Notes under the pieces: generated by a model
Databases searched by the model: none
Told to the model about the DNA's origin: nothing
What the model saw: only the letters and a program-made list of their open reading frames with translations
DNA from: Poa pratensis
Taxonomy: Eukaryota > Streptophyta > Magnoliopsida > Poales > Poaceae
DNA length: 64,000 nt
Assembly (NCBI GenBank): GCA_947311845.1
Contig: CAMZMU010000049.1
Span: forward strand, 10,194,969-10,258,968
Direction of reading: 5' to 3'
Shown here: positions 1 to 11,720 of the stretch, piece after piece
How the letters are laid out: every line of letters begins with the position of its first letter
Position numbering within the stretch: position 1 is the first letter of the stretch
Made by a program: the position numbers and the translations under genes

Positions 1-878
1 CCTACTGATTATGCGCGGGAAACCAAATTGAGAGGCGGGCGTGCATAAAAAAATTAAGATGCATGCTCTATATTGGACTTTATATAAGATACATAAACAT
101 GTAGTTTAACAAATTTTAGTATCAAATTAAGCAAGGAGCACCTTTCTTAATTCCATCAATAAAATATGAATTTAGATCACGATAGGAACCACAATAGCAA
201 TAGAGAACTAACTAGTCAACCTAATGAAGCCGCCCCCTAAGTTCCTATGATACACTTTTTTAACAGAAAACATGTACAGTAGATAATCAAAGTCAACAGA
301 TAGGCACTGATACACATACCAGAATGTCACAACAAGAGCACACTAGACGTACCACACTGTATCATTAATCTATGCTTCAATAAAATGTCTCTTGGTCAAA
401 GAACAGAATCCAGGGTGATTTGAATCTGTCACGCCAAGCGGTCAGTACAGGTACCAATATATACGACGCTAAAATAACCACACACCACAGGGAGCAAACC
501 AAACATGACCCTTACTATTCTCATCCGATAAGGATAAGCACTATCCAGTTTAAGCCGGTAGAGCATGTACCACTGGCGGTACTAGCTAGTGAAGCAATCA
601 TGCAAGCAACAAAGCATCAGTATCCAATTACTGTGCAAGAGAAGGTACCTGCTACCTAATAAAGCATATAGCTCCAATGGTACAAGTCCTACGAAACTGT
701 GCAACATAGCCAAAGCTCACTTTAGGGAGACCACCATAAAAGCAATCACGATGCCTCGCTTTAGGCTAGCTAACACGTTGAAATCGTGTACCCAAATCCG
801 ACTAATGGAATCGCCCCAAAGCAGGCCCCGTCGCCGGCCAATCAAATCACGCGTACAAATAAAGCTGAGCCTATGCAA
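1..878. repeat. Direct repeat copy A (diverged segmental duplication)
   Basis: This block matches 1896-2787 in the same orientation, with scattered substitutions and small indels. Both start at CCTACTGATTATGCGCGGG and end near GAGGCTATGCAAGC or its variant. Copy A probably starts upstream of the window. The pair lies downstream of the minus-strand MGNCWG exon, so it is most likely inside that gene's first intron. No coding signal is visible in either copy. Confidence 0.85.
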
Positions 879-960
879 GCAAGCAATCAACCAATCAGCA
901 CTTGGCAATAGAGGACTGGATGAAGCAAGCAATCAACCAATCATCACTTGGCTAATCTGA
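875..960. repeat. Short tandem duplication of ~47 bp
   Basis: The motif GCAAGCAATCAACCAATCA followed by CACTTGG occurs twice in succession here. It is a local duplication next to the end of direct repeat copy A and is not found in copy B. Confidence 0.7.
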
Positions 961-987
961 AATTCAATAAGAGCCCTGGGAGTTGTT

Positions 988-1202
988 AGATTAGCCATTG
1001 ACACTTGGCTATGGGCCAGAGCCGGCGCAAAGGGACTGAGAGTGATTCTGCCGTCCACCTGGGACGTGCACTAAATGTAATTCGCTTGAGACACTTGTAA
1101 CCCTCCTAGGAGGATGTAAAACAAACTCTATCTTTTCAATGAAATAAAACGCAAAGAATCCTTTGCGTTTTCTCTAAAAAAAAAAAGATTAGCCATTGAC
1201 AC
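988..1202 (+). mobile_element. 5'-truncated LINE tail with 17-bp target-site duplication
   Basis: The sequence AGATTAGCCATTGACAC occurs at 988-1004 and 1186-1202 and flanks a ~181 bp insert that ends in an A-run. Just before the A-run there is a stem-loop of the form ACGCAAAG...CTTTGCGT, which as I recall is typical of the 3' end of grass L1-type LINEs. The perfect duplication, the A-tail and the missing 5' part indicate target-primed reverse transcription with 5' truncation. No coding frame remains. It lies in the spacer between the two direct-repeat copies. Confidence 0.85.
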
Positions 1203-1535
1203 CTGATGTACACAATGCTAGCGATAATGGAGTGACGGGTCTCAGAAGTTGATATGAAGAGCATTTTGATTTGGCAAGTAATAGGGCTAAAATGTTGCTG
1301 CCTGAGAAAGGTTATATGATCTGGACCAAGAGATTAAATGATTACTAGCATAGAGCAATATGGCCAAATGAATACTGTGAAAATCAGAGGGGTTCCCCTC
1401 AATCAAGCGGTAACATGCATACACTAATTTTCTAGAAATTTTGTCCCACCCACATCTGCTGCCACGCCACACAGCATATCCAGATGCTTATCGTATGTAT
1501 CTACAAAGTTTAGTTATATCACCCATAAATTACTA

Positions 1536-1695
1536 CTCCCTCCGTATCAAAATATAAGACTCTCTAGCTAGCTTGTACACACATGTATGTAGACATGTTT
1601 TAGTGCAAGGTTCACATGAATCTTGCACTAAAACATGTCTAGATACATGTGTGTACAAGCTAGCTAGAGAGTCTTATATTTTGATACGGAGGGAA
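1536..1695. mobile_element. Stowaway-type MITE
   Basis: A 160-bp near-perfect palindrome bounded by TA dinucleotides (1534-1535 and 1696-1697). It starts CTCCCTCCGTATC and ends with the inverse GATACGGAGGGAA. The arms run almost to the centre. The ends and the TA target duplication are diagnostic of Stowaway (Tc1/mariner-derived) MITEs. Confidence 0.95.
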
Positions 1696-1895
1696 TAGCA
1701 ATTAAGAGACACTTCAATCTAGTAAGCTGGGACAAACAAAGCACATGGCAATTTATACGCCCAATTTCTTGTAGACAAAAAAAATTGAACTTGCTAGTAC
1801 ACATCATCACCAACTAAAAAGTTTCTTTCCGTTATTGGAAAGACAATTTGTTTGTTTGTAGCCATGGAACATGCACAATCAATGACAGGCAAAAC

Positions 1896-2787
1896 CCTAC
1901 TGATTATGCGCGGGAAACCAAATTGAGAGACGGGCGTGTATAAAAAAATTAAGATACATGCTCTATATTGGACTTTTATATAAGATACATAAACATGTAG
2001 TTTAACAAATTTTAGTATCAAATTAAGCAAGGAGTACCTTTCTTAATTCCATCAATAAAATATGAATTTAGATCACGATAGGAACCACAATAGCAATAGA
2101 GAACTAACTAGTCAACCTAATGAAGCCGCCCCCTAAGTTCCTGTGATGCACTTTTTTAACAGAAAACATGTACAGTAGATAATCAAAGTCAACAGATAGG
2201 CACTGATACACATACCAGAATGACACAACAAGGGCACACTAGACGTACCACACTGTATCATTAATCTATGCTTCAATAAAATGTCTCTTGGTCAAAGAAC
2301 AGAATCCAGGGTGATTTGAATCCGTCACGCCAAGCGGTCAGTACAGGGTACCGATATATACGATGCTAAGATAACCACACCCCAACAGGGAGCAAACCAC
2401 ACGTACCCCTTACTATTTTCATGATTCATCCAATAAGGATAACTGGATAAGCACTTATCCAGTTTAAGACGGTAGAGCATGTACCACAAGTGGTACTAGC
2501 AATCATGCAAGGAACAAAGCATCGGTATCCAATTACTGTGCAAGAGAAGGTACCTGCTACCTAATAAAGCACAGAGCTCCAATGGGACACAAGTCCTACG
2601 AAACCGTGCAACATAGCCAAAGCTCACTTTAGGGAGACCACCATAAAAGCGATCACGATGTCTCGCTTTAGGCTAGCTAACACGTTGAAATCGTGTACCC
2701 AAATCCGGCTAATGGAATCGCCCCAAGCAGGCCTCGTCGCCGGCCAATCAACTCGCGCGTGCAAATAAAGTTGAGGCTATGCAAGCC
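1896..2787. repeat. Direct repeat copy B
   Basis: Second copy of the block at the window start, separated from it by about 1.0 kb that contains the LINE tail and the MITE. Copy B lies immediately downstream (minus-strand sense) of the MGNCWG first exon, so the duplication enlarged the probable first intron. Confidence 0.85.
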
Positions 2788-3001
2788 GGGACAAAATTAT
2801 GAGGAACAAGAATCCGCTAGTCTCCGATTCCCACCTGAATCCCTAGTACGAGCTAGTGAACAGGCGGAGGAACCTGGGAATGGACTGAAATTGGCATCTC
2901 GGAACCGCCGCACCATCGAGCCCCGGCGCCCGCGAGCAGGAATCGACCGGAACCCTACCGGACCACCCAAAAAAAATTCAGTTTTAGCGAGGAGGACGAA
3001 C

Positions 3002-3059
3002 CTGAGGGGCCGGGGTGGGTGCTCCCATCCTTGATCCACGCGCCCCAGCAGTTCCCCAT
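3002..3059 (-). CDS. First coding exon of a probable receptor-like cytoplasmic kinase (RLCK-VII/PBL type)
   Basis: Read on the minus strand, an ATG at 3059 opens MGNCWGAWIKDGSTHPGPS, followed by a CAG|GTTCGT donor at 3002/3001, so the exon ends in phase 1. An MGxC start (Gly2 for N-myristoylation, Cys4 for palmitoylation), a short first coding exon, and a phase-1 intron near residue 20 are features I know from the APK1/PBL group of plasma-membrane RLCKs. These relay signals from pattern-recognition receptors. The kinase domain is not in the window and would lie left of base 1. A CpG-rich leader precedes the ATG. The call rests on one short exon, so a chance ORF remains possible, but promoter-like context and splice phase support it. 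Confidence 0.55.
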
Positions 3060-3174
3060 CCGCCGCAGCGCCACCGCACCTACCCAGCCAAACAGCAGCA
3101 ACAGCGCCTACCGCGCCAAACCGAGGCCGGCCGGGATCACGGACGACGGCGAGCGGCGGTCCGGCTCATCCGGC

Positions 3175-3202
3175 GGGGGGGGGGGGGGGGGGGGGGGGGG
3201 GG
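3175..3202. repeat. Homopolymer of 28 G
   Basis: An uninterrupted G-run in the presumed 5' leader of the minus-strand kinase gene, so the transcript would carry a long C-run. Such tracts are unstable and often misassembled. Confidence 0.9.
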
Positions 3203-3254
3203 TCGGGCGAGAGAGCTAGGGTTACATACGCCCGGCAGCGAGCGGCGGGAGGGT

Positions 3255-3263
3255 GATAAATAG
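3255..3263 (-). promoter_or_regulatory. Possible TATA element of the minus-strand RLCK gene
   Basis: The minus strand reads CTATTTATC about 195 bp upstream of the MGNCWG start codon, inside a CpG-rich region. Position and sequence fit a TATA box with a ~150-nt leader. The plus strand reads GATAAATAG, so it could equally serve a plus-strand transcript. Confidence 0.3.
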
Positions 3264-3978
3264 CGGCGGTAGGCGTGGCGGAGCGCGTGAGGAGAGAGAG
3301 TAGGGAGTGAGAGCGAGAGGAGTTAATGGCGGGAGAGAGAGAGGAGCAGGAGGAGGAGGAGGAGCGCGAGGGAAGCGTGCGTGTGCAGCTGCTTCGGCTG
3401 CTTTGCCTCTTGGGAAAAGCCGGGAGGCGTCGTCGTGCTTCGTGCTGTGACGCTGCGGCGTGGGCCCGCACCCGCGTTGGCAGTGGGGTCAGGGTGGATT
3501 TTTGTTTACCGTCAGGTTTTACCGCGACCTTTGGCCTGGTTTTACGGCGTTTTACCGCGAGCGGGCGGGTAACTGACGGAGTGAGAGAGTGACCGGGATG
3601 GGTCCGCGTCTACACGTGAGCGACCGGTTCAGAGTTTGAGTTCGGGGCGGCCGTCGTGTATCGAGCTGATTTGGTTGGTGAGGCTCCTACGGCCCGCGTG
3701 CTACAAGCCGGGAAAAGATCCGGAGGAAAATCTTTCCAAATCTTTTTTTAATATCTATAAAGAATCTTTATAAGTCTTACTCCATATTTTGTGACATTTA
3801 GTGCGGAGTTTTGATTTATGATTAATTAATTCACACTATATATGCCGATATGCAAAGGTTACGCACACAATCTTTCATAGCCATCAAACCAATATATCGG
3901 GATCAATTATTAAATAGGACATATGATCTTGATTGCACATATCATCCATTTACTAACATTGTATGTGTTACCATTCAC
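3264..3978. other. Intergenic, GC-rich then AT-rich, no gene seen
   Basis: The first 400 bases are GC-rich with purine repeats (GAGGAG) and an open frame of 88 codons from 3326 that has low-complexity N-terminal sequence and no recognised domain. The rest is AT-rich. This is probably the upstream region of the minus-strand kinase gene. Confidence 0.5.
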
Positions 3979-4832
3979 AAGCCATATTTGTTTTTTTGAG
4001 AGCAACCACATATTTCATTAATAGAAAATCAAGTTACATGACCAACCATGGAAACTAACAGACCGACAAGGAAAACACGATTGTCTTGAAAACTTTACAG
4101 ATAAACCCTATGAAAAAGAAAAATACAGAACTATCCCTAGGATTTTGTGCACTCGCCGAAGCCAGCGACCGTCGCCCGATCCCAACGCCGCCAAGACGCA
4201 CGCGGAAGAGACGCCGAGCCTCCACCATTGCGATATCCAAAAAAGCACCATCCCCAACGAGTCTTTGTGGGTCGATGAACAGGCCTGCTGCAACAAGTGA
4301 GGCACATGTCGTTGTGCCACATCGACCGGGGGACGTCCCCATGCTATCTTGGACCAAGCCATCGACGAAGTCGAGGAAGAATGACAAATCCACCACCTCC
4401 GGACCAACATCCTCGCTCCAGAGCATCCGTCTCGCCCTGGCCTCCAGCGTTGCCGCGAATAGCGTTAAACGTCAGCGACACACCGAGAAACAAATCTCGC
4501 CAGATCTGAAGAACGGCGAGATGACCCACCTGTTTCATGCCGCCGCCGATTAGAGCACCGCCGAGATGGGGGAGAAACAGGGGCATCTTATTCCGACGCG
4601 GCGTCGTCCCCGCCACCGATGCGACGCATTTGGAAAAACCTAGCCCAACCTTAACTCGCCAAGGTCGAAGCGCCGAGGTCCCCCTGCCGTCACCGGAACG
4701 GTGGACAGAGGAGGCAGGGACCAGCAGGCTTGCTGGCGGCGGAGGAAGGGAGCAAAACTGGGTCGCCGAGTCGCCTCTAGGATTAGACGTGCGGCGGCAG
4801 AGGTTCTAGTGGCGTAAGCCATATTTGTTTTT
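3979..4832 (-). mobile_element. GC-rich non-LTR (poly-A) retroinsertion, 820 bp, with 17-bp TSD
   Basis: AAGCCATATTTGTTTTT occurs at 3979-3995 and 4816-4832 and brackets the insert. A T-run at the left boundary is the A-tail of a minus-strand element. Read on the minus strand, the insert begins GC-rich and ends AT-rich with ATTAATGAAATATGTGG just before the tail. It contains a minus-strand open frame of 123 codons (4055-4426) without a recognised domain. Its architecture (GC-rich front, AT-rich 3' end, A-tail, 17-bp TSD) recurs at 29479-30442 and 57849-58614. I infer a non-autonomous LINE-related family or retroposed transcripts. No reverse transcriptase is visible. Confidence 0.8.
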
Positions 4833-5159
4833 ACTAAATCATGAGGAGTATCGTTTGGCTAAAGTTTCTAAAATTAGACTAGACTAAAAAATGTTCAAAA
4901 AGGCCAAGTCGATCATTCCAAATATGGTGGCTTTGTTTTTTAGACGTATGTAGGTTGCAAAATTTGCTAGCAAAGGACACTTGCTTGACACAATTAATTA
5001 GTAGCAACAGTAATATAATAGCAGCAATGGTTAATAGTAGCAACAGTAAAATAAAAACAACAATAGTAGCAGTAGGACTAATTGTAGTAAACAACAGGAT
5101 TAAAAACACCGTAGGCATAGGGACGGATGAATGGGCGTTGCATGAATAAGATAGCTCAT
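4833..5159. other. AT-rich spacer with AGT/AAC-type simple repeats
   Basis: Contains imperfect reiterations of AGTAGCAACAGTAA-like sequence around 5000-5060. No gene is visible. Confidence 0.5.
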
Positions 5160-6198
5160 GTAATAGTCATAACGCAGGGCATAATGCAAACAAACAATAA
5201 CAAAGTATCCAGTTATTAATCAAACATAGGCATGTATTCCGTATATAGTCGTACGTGCTTGCTGTAAGAATCTTGCACGACATGTTTTGTTCAGCCGTCC
5301 CGTTTCAGCGGGGCCAATCATGGAACCTAATGGTAATTAAGCTACTCCTTTTAATAGAGCACCAAAGCAAAGCATTAACACTCAGTGAATACATGTGATC
5401 CTCAAATTACAGTCATCCCCTCCGATTGTCCCAATTGTTGTTACTTCGGACAATAGCAGGTGCATACAACTTGTAGATATGATCCAAAGCAATAATTATA
5501 TTCATGAAAACATAACACTCGGACCCTAAGTGACAAGCATTAAACACAACAAGTTACAACAACAATAATTAACACGCATATTGGATACTAGGCATCATGC
5601 CCTAATGATCTGACTCCTATTATATAAACAATCTCATCCAATCCCTACCATCCCCTTCAGCCTCAGTGGGACATTACTCACACATGGATGAGGAAATCAT
5701 GGATGGTTGATAGAGAGGCGTTGGTGATGACGATGGCGACGATCTCCTACAAATCCCCGTCCCGACAGGGTGCCAGAACAGGAATTCAGACCCCCGAATT
5801 AGGTTTTTGGTGGCGGCGGAGCTCAGAAGTGTTTATCGTAAAATCCTTATTGGGTCGTCATTTTTAGGTCAAGGGGAATAAGTATTCCAAAGGGCACCGC
5901 CAGGGACCACCCATGCTTCCAGGAGGCCTTGGGCGCGGCCCCACCCCTGGCCACGCCCAGGGGTCGCCTGGGAGCTGTGGGCCCCACCTGCAGCTCCCCT
6001 TCCTTCTCCGTGGCTCTTTGCGCCCAAAATCATCTTTTCTATTTTTCTGAGAACTTTTATTTCTGCACAAAAATAAGACACCAAGGCAATTATGCTGAAA
6101 ACAGCGTTAGTCCGTGTTAGTTTCATTCAAATCATGCAAATTAGAGGCAAAACAATATCAAAAGTGTTTGGAAAAGTAGATACGTTTTGGATGTATCA
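5160..6198 (-). mobile_element. Degenerate gypsy LTR fragment, possibly a solo LTR
   Basis: The right end reads GATACGTTTTGGATGTATCA, matching the inverted start (TGATACGTCTCC-like) of Sabrina/WHAM-type LTRs. Internal blocks, such as a CAGGGTGCC segment near 5768, align with the LTR of the intact element at 16257-24472 but with much divergence. The left edge is not clear and I found no target duplication, so this is either an old solo LTR or a truncated element. The boundary at 5160 is approximate. Confidence 0.55.
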
Positions 6199-7497
6199 AT
6201 GTCCTAGGGCCATGTTTACAATATGTGAGGTTTTAGCTATAATTTTCTATTTATTTAGGTTCTCAATGTAATATATATCCTACCCTGATATTGAATGCAG
6301 CTTGTAGGTCCTTCACGATGACCCAAGTTCACAAAAGACACCCATTCGAATTATTAATAACAAACATGTCTAGCTTTAAATCATATGCACATATTTGTAC
6401 CTAACTTGAACATAGTGTGCCTATCATTGATGGCTTGTTTTTATTCGTATACGCATCTTCAATCAGAATTTGAAATACACTTGATGTATTATTACTAACT
6501 AGATGTCGATTATTAGTTTACACATCCTTTTACGATTTTTCACTTTCACCGTAAAACATCACTTGTATTTATTTTTTACTCACCAGATGTGATATATGTG
6601 TTTTACAATATTTGCTTTGGCACTTTATCGTCTTCGGTACTTGCTTGATTGTATAGTGTGAAAATCCGTTCATTTTACTAGTTATTTGGTTGCTTCGATA
6701 TTTTTCTAGCATTACCAATACACGAAGGGGATCCTCTTACGTATTGCATCCTAACATGGGCCACTGAAATTATGGTCTACTGGAATGGGGTCCACGTGTC
6801 AGTGACCCCAAGTAAAGGTGTACTGTGTTATAGGATCCATGTCCTGCCAATACTATCTCAATATTAGTACTGGTATCAATAACATACCAAAAGAGTGTGA
6901 AGTACTGAAATTATTTAAGCATGTCATAAATTACAATAAGGATAAAATTTAGTAGTCTACCAAAACAACTATGAAAATATACAACATGCCCCACAAAATA
7001 CATAAGAATATTCTCGCAAGTTAATCGACAACGTCGGGTTTTATGATTGAAATGTCAATGCCGCGGAATGTCGGTTGAGGTGCCCTATGGACGTACCGGC
7101 CACATATCGAACAATAACAATTGTGCTTGTTATCGTACCATGTATCATATCTAGTTTTTTATCACTCATGTTTGTGCAAACTTGTAGGTGAAGCGCTTTC
7201 CTTTAGTAATTTCTTTTCATGTATGAATCCAGAAAGTCATTTTGGCTCCCGGTTTCTAGTGATCCCACTCATTTATAAAATTCAAAAATATATTTGTATG
7301 TGTCAAAAAAATATGAAAAAATTCCGTGTGTTTATCAATGATGTATACTATAAGCATGCAAAATCACAGTGCGAAATGTTTTGTATTATGGGCTACAAAA
7401 AAATGACAAAAGTTGGAGGTTTGAAACTATACATTGTTCACTATTCTCAGATCCCAAGTTCAAATTGAGGTACAATTTTCGTAACTTGACTTTGTAC
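6199..7497. other. AT-rich intergenic DNA, nothing recognised
   Basis: No open frame with a recognisable domain, no terminal repeats and no internal duplication were seen. Open frames are short and of low complexity. Confidence 0.5.
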
Positions 7498-9240
7498 TCA
7501 CCCATTACTGCGTTTAGGAGACGCATTGGCAATCAAAATTAGCATGTTGAAAACATTTGTGCACCTAGTGTATCTCCCTTGATGTCGCCAACTCCAATTG
7601 ATAAACCATGCGATGTACATAATATGCATAAGGGAACTCATTCATAATAGAGTCTTACTCCAAACAGAACGTATGGTTACTTTACTGCGGATCTCCTCCC
7701 TACCACTTTTTAACTGTGCCTCCTCCTTCCCTGCCAGCACAAGCACGAGTGACACACAACAGCTCTACCTCCGGCTGCACCTTGACTAGCTCCGCCTTGC
7801 ACGGCTCCTCCGCCTCTACATACCAGTTGTCGGGCTCGCCTCGTTAAGAGATTAACAAATCCAAGGTTGTTATTTTGATATTATATAGTTTATATTCTAG
7901 GTGCTAGACAAATACGTACAACATTTTACAAAAAAGGATATGGATTTTTACATGATCATGTATGCATGAGACGGTTGAGCGGAGATTGTTCTGGACTTCT
8001 GGTTGCTGCCGTACGTTTGACCCAAACGAACCGACCCAAACAAACTGACTTAGGCAAACAGCGAAAAATAAATCACAAAACCCATGTGCCACTGACCTGC
8101 GGGCCCACATCGTGGAAGAACCGCAGGCCAGGAATCCTAGGGAGCTTAGGTATTGTAAGGGACTAGTCCTATCAGAACCTTGTCCTAAGATATCTTGGAC
8201 ATTCAAATAAGAATCTTCAAGGACATTGCAAATTGTCCGTTTCGGAGTCACTGCAACCGTGTCAATAACATGAATGAGATCATTTAAGTATCCTTATGTA
8301 TCCATCATTGTTCACAAATCCAAGGATCACATCCATTATGTCGTTTTCAGAGTTAACTCTTTTTTACTTCATTTCATTAATTGCCCCAAAAAAGTTTGCT
8401 AAAAAAATACACATGATGGGCTTCAAAAAGAGATAAAAAGATGAAAACTAGATGTATCTCGCAATCACTGTATTAATAGAAAACGTTTAGTAAATTCCTC
8501 TAAAAACCTGTAAACTTGAAAAAATACAAAGGGGTGTACTGTGTCTATGCCCATATAATAACAAGGTAGACTGTCATTGGTATCCTATTGTTAGCTCCCT
8601 GTAAGTGAAACTAAGTTGTAGTCCGTTTAACCACTCCTCGTGTACAAAATCTTTATACCCTCTTAAAAGGTTTGTGATAAAGAATTATTTGTCATTTGAG
8701 AGTTTCATATCTACCTGCATCGTTCCATTTTTTCCTAGGTTTTGCTTGAACAATCATGAAGCAGTAATGTCATCATTTTGTTTTCTTGGTGCTATGAGAG
8801 GTTCATGTGGAACATGACTCAAATGACTCGTATGCATGACTAGGCTAGGCTTGAAGGTTAAGGGCTCAACCAACCGTAAAAATATTATCTCTTTTGAATA
8901 GGTCATATATGACAACTAATAAAGGTGAAATCCATTAAAATGGTTTTGTCTTTATGCGTCGGTAATTAGGAAACACCATGACCACCTCGAGAAAATTAAT
9001 ATAGTTGTAATTAATCTCCACGAAAAGACATAACAAATTTGGCCTTCATGTCATGCTATAATGTTATAAACCTTGGTTAAGTAAGCATGTGACCATTAGT
9101 TGTCCTTGTTCGTGATCTTCATAGTCACACCATGGTAGAGTTGGTTGGTTAATGGCTAGCGCGGGCTATGATTATCCTTTTTTAAAAAAGTGGGACATAA
9201 TTGCTTCACGGTATCACAAACCTAAGCTCTCTATATATAT
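7498..9240. repeat. Segmental duplication copy A
   Basis: Matches 10380-11720 in the same orientation. Shared landmarks include GCGTTTAGGAGACGCA, GTACATAATATGCATAAGGG, GTTCACAAATCCAAGGATC and GACATAACAA. Copy A carries about 500 extra bases (roughly 7680-8200). Divergence is high, so the duplication is old. No intact gene is visible in either copy. Confidence 0.75.
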
Positions 9241-9418
9241 CGAGCGACGCGGATTTGGTGCCATAGAGGGTAGCGGTGCATGCGCTAGTCGCCGTTGGAT
9301 AAAGCAAGCACCTCCTAAATGGATGATTCCACGATTAGAGACAGCCGTCTATGCATGCAACGGCGCCAGCCTCCGTCTACTCACTCCAAGTCTATTCGTG
9401 TGTTGTCGTCCACACCCA

Positions 9419-9472
9419 CTAGACAATTCTCCATGTCCATTAGAGAATTCTCCACGTCCATTAGACAATTCC
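9419..9472. repeat. Short tandem repeat, ~21-bp unit, three copies
   Basis: Three successive variants of TAGACAATTCTCCATGTCCAT. No function is inferred. Confidence 0.7.
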
Positions 9473-9870
9473 AGAGGTGGAATTCTTGAGTTCTCTGACT
9501 CTTTTTGCATGTGCTAGCCGACAACCCCCATTAGACATTTTCAAAAGAGGTGAAATCCATAACGGTAGTGGATGGTTGCGTGGTCCCAAACACCATAGCC
9601 ACACAACATTTCATGTGAAAACATAGTGGTGGTGGTTGTTTTTCTTCTTGTTTTTTAACTGGTCGAAATTGTTGGGGACTAAAAACAATTCATGTGCAAG
9701 ACAATATGGGTGGTGGTTTGTTTTCTTTTTGCCAAAAAGCTAGGCTGCCGCCATAGTACATGAGTAGAATGAGGTGCTCAAGTAGTAGAGCTCTCCAACC
9801 AACTTAGCACTGTGGTAAGATGCTACCATTTGACGCGAGGGTCAAGTATACTGCCGGGTCGCTTGTCGTA

Positions 9871-10196
9871 TTTTTTGACAAATCTGACCCTTTTGATTAA
9901 CTAAACACATATATGACCTCTTTTCAAAACTATTTTCAAATCTGGCCTCTTGAGGTCGGCGCCAAATAGGATGGAGCCGAACTTGTTCAGTTCGGCGCCA
10001 TCCAGAAAGTCCCACAATTTTCCTAAGCACTTAAAAAAATTAAAACAGGGGGTCGGCGCCAATGAGGATGGAGCCGACATGTACAAGATCGGCGTCATCC
10101 TCAATGGAGCCGACCTCAGGGGCCAGATTTGAGAATAGTTTCGCAGAGGGGCCAAATTGGTCATTACTTTCGTAAAGGGCCAGATTTGACAAAAAA
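9871..10196. mobile_element. Foldback (MITE-like) element with nested inverted repeats
   Basis: The left end TTTTTTGACAAATCTGACCC is the near-exact inverse of the right end GGGCCAGATTTGACAAAAAA. Inside, CAAATCTGGCCTC...GAGGTCGGCGCC is mirrored by GGAGCCGACCTC...GGCCAGATTTG, so the whole element can fold. GGTCGCT is found on both sides (9857-9863 and 10197-10203), a possible part of a 9-bp Mutator-type duplication. No transposase is encoded. Confidence 0.7.
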
Positions 10197-10379
10197 GGTC
10201 GCTGTTGTTCCGTGTTCCATTGGGTTGGCATCTCGTGTCTCCGCTCCTCCACTTTCTTAGCGTTTATTCATATTCTTGTGTCTAGAGTTTTTCTGTGATA
10301 CCCTATATTGCTATTGTAAAACAAGCAAATAATCCCCATCTAACCAGAGTATTATATTGCTTTGTAGCTTGATTTTGTA

Positions 10380-11720
10380 TTAGCACATCATTGCGTTTAG
10401 GAGACGCACTAGCAACTGAACTTAGCCTGTTGAAAAAAATTGTGCGCCTCGTGTCCCCTTGATGTCGCAACAAGAGCCAACTACAACTGATGAACCATGC
10501 AATGTACATAATATGCATAAGGGCACCCATTCACGATCATGCAATGTACATAATACGCATAAGGGCACCCATTCACAATTAGAGTCTTTGGTCCATTTCA
10601 TTCCCACTGCATGTAACTAGTCTACCCTTGTGCTCTGATACCTTGGTCATAAAAATAGAATATGCAAGGACATCGCAAATTGTCTGTTTGAGAGTGAAGG
10701 CGACATTGTCGGTAACATGAATGACATCAAGATTATGATCCCTTATGTATCCATATGTTCACAAATCCAAGGATCGAAGCCATTTCCTCTTTTTAGAGTT
10801 AAATCCATTTTACTTCATTTCATTGCCTCAAAAGAGTTTGATAAACAAAACACATGATTGAGGCTACACAAGAGAGAAGAATATGAAAATTAGATGTATC
10901 TTGCAACTAATACATAAAGTTCGGTAAATCCCTAAAACATGTAAACTTGGAAAAATGCAAACAAATGTACTGTGTCTATGCCCATATCCTAACAGGATAA
11001 AATGTATGATTGAGAGCCCAATCTCATTGGTATCTCAAATCCTGTTGGTTGCTCTATTGTAAGTGAATCTTAAGTTGTATGATTGAGAGCCCAATCTCAT
11101 TGGTATCTCAATCCTGTTGGTGGCTCTATTGTAAGTGAAGGTTTCTGAGAAAGAATGTTTTATCATTTGAGAATTTCACATCTACCTGCATCATTCCAGT
11201 TTTGCCTAGGTTTTGCTTGAACAACTCATGAAGCACGAATGCCATCATTTCGTTTTGTTGATGCTATGGGAGGTTCATGTCGAACATGATGCAAATAATT
11301 CGTATGCACGACTAACTAGGGCTTGAAGGTTAAATGCTCGATCGTCCGTAACAAAATCATTGTTCCTTTGAAGAGGATATATAAGATAAGTAATAAATAT
11401 GAAATGCAATAAACTTATTTTGTATTTATGCGTCCGTAATTATGAAATGGCCTGACCTCCTCGAGAAAATCAATAGTTGTAACTAATTTCCACGAAAAGA
11501 CATAACAAGTTTGGCCTTTATATCATGCTTATAAGGTTATAAACCTTGACTGAGTAAGCATGCATGTGACCATTAGTTATCCTTGTTCATGATCATTATA
11601 GTCACACCAAGCCACCAAGGTATAGTTGGTTGGTGAATGGTTAGTGCAGGTTATGATTGTCCTCTTCAAAAGTTGGGGATTTATTGCTTCACGGTAACCT
11701 GAGCTCTATATATTTTGTAT
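10380..11720. repeat. Segmental duplication copy B
   Basis: Second copy of 7498-9240. It has a local duplication of the GTACATAATATGCATAAGGG segment (around 10503 and 10545) and a 73-bp tandem duplication at 11003-11148. Confidence 0.75.
11003..11148. repeat. 73-bp tandem duplication
   Basis: The segment starting TGTATGATTGAGAGCCCAAT and ending GCTCTATTGTAAGTGAA occurs twice in direct succession with very few differences, so it is much younger than the segmental duplication that contains it. Confidence 0.9.

Noticed and set aside
3326..3592. Plus-strand 88-codon frame starting MAGEREEQEEEEE
   Set aside because: Low-complexity start, no domain and no conserved ending; the region is better explained as the upstream region of the minus-strand kinase gene.
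9901..10252. Open frames with repeated SAPL/APLR motifs resembling pentapeptide-like repeats
   Set aside because: They arise from the nested inverted repeats of the foldback element.
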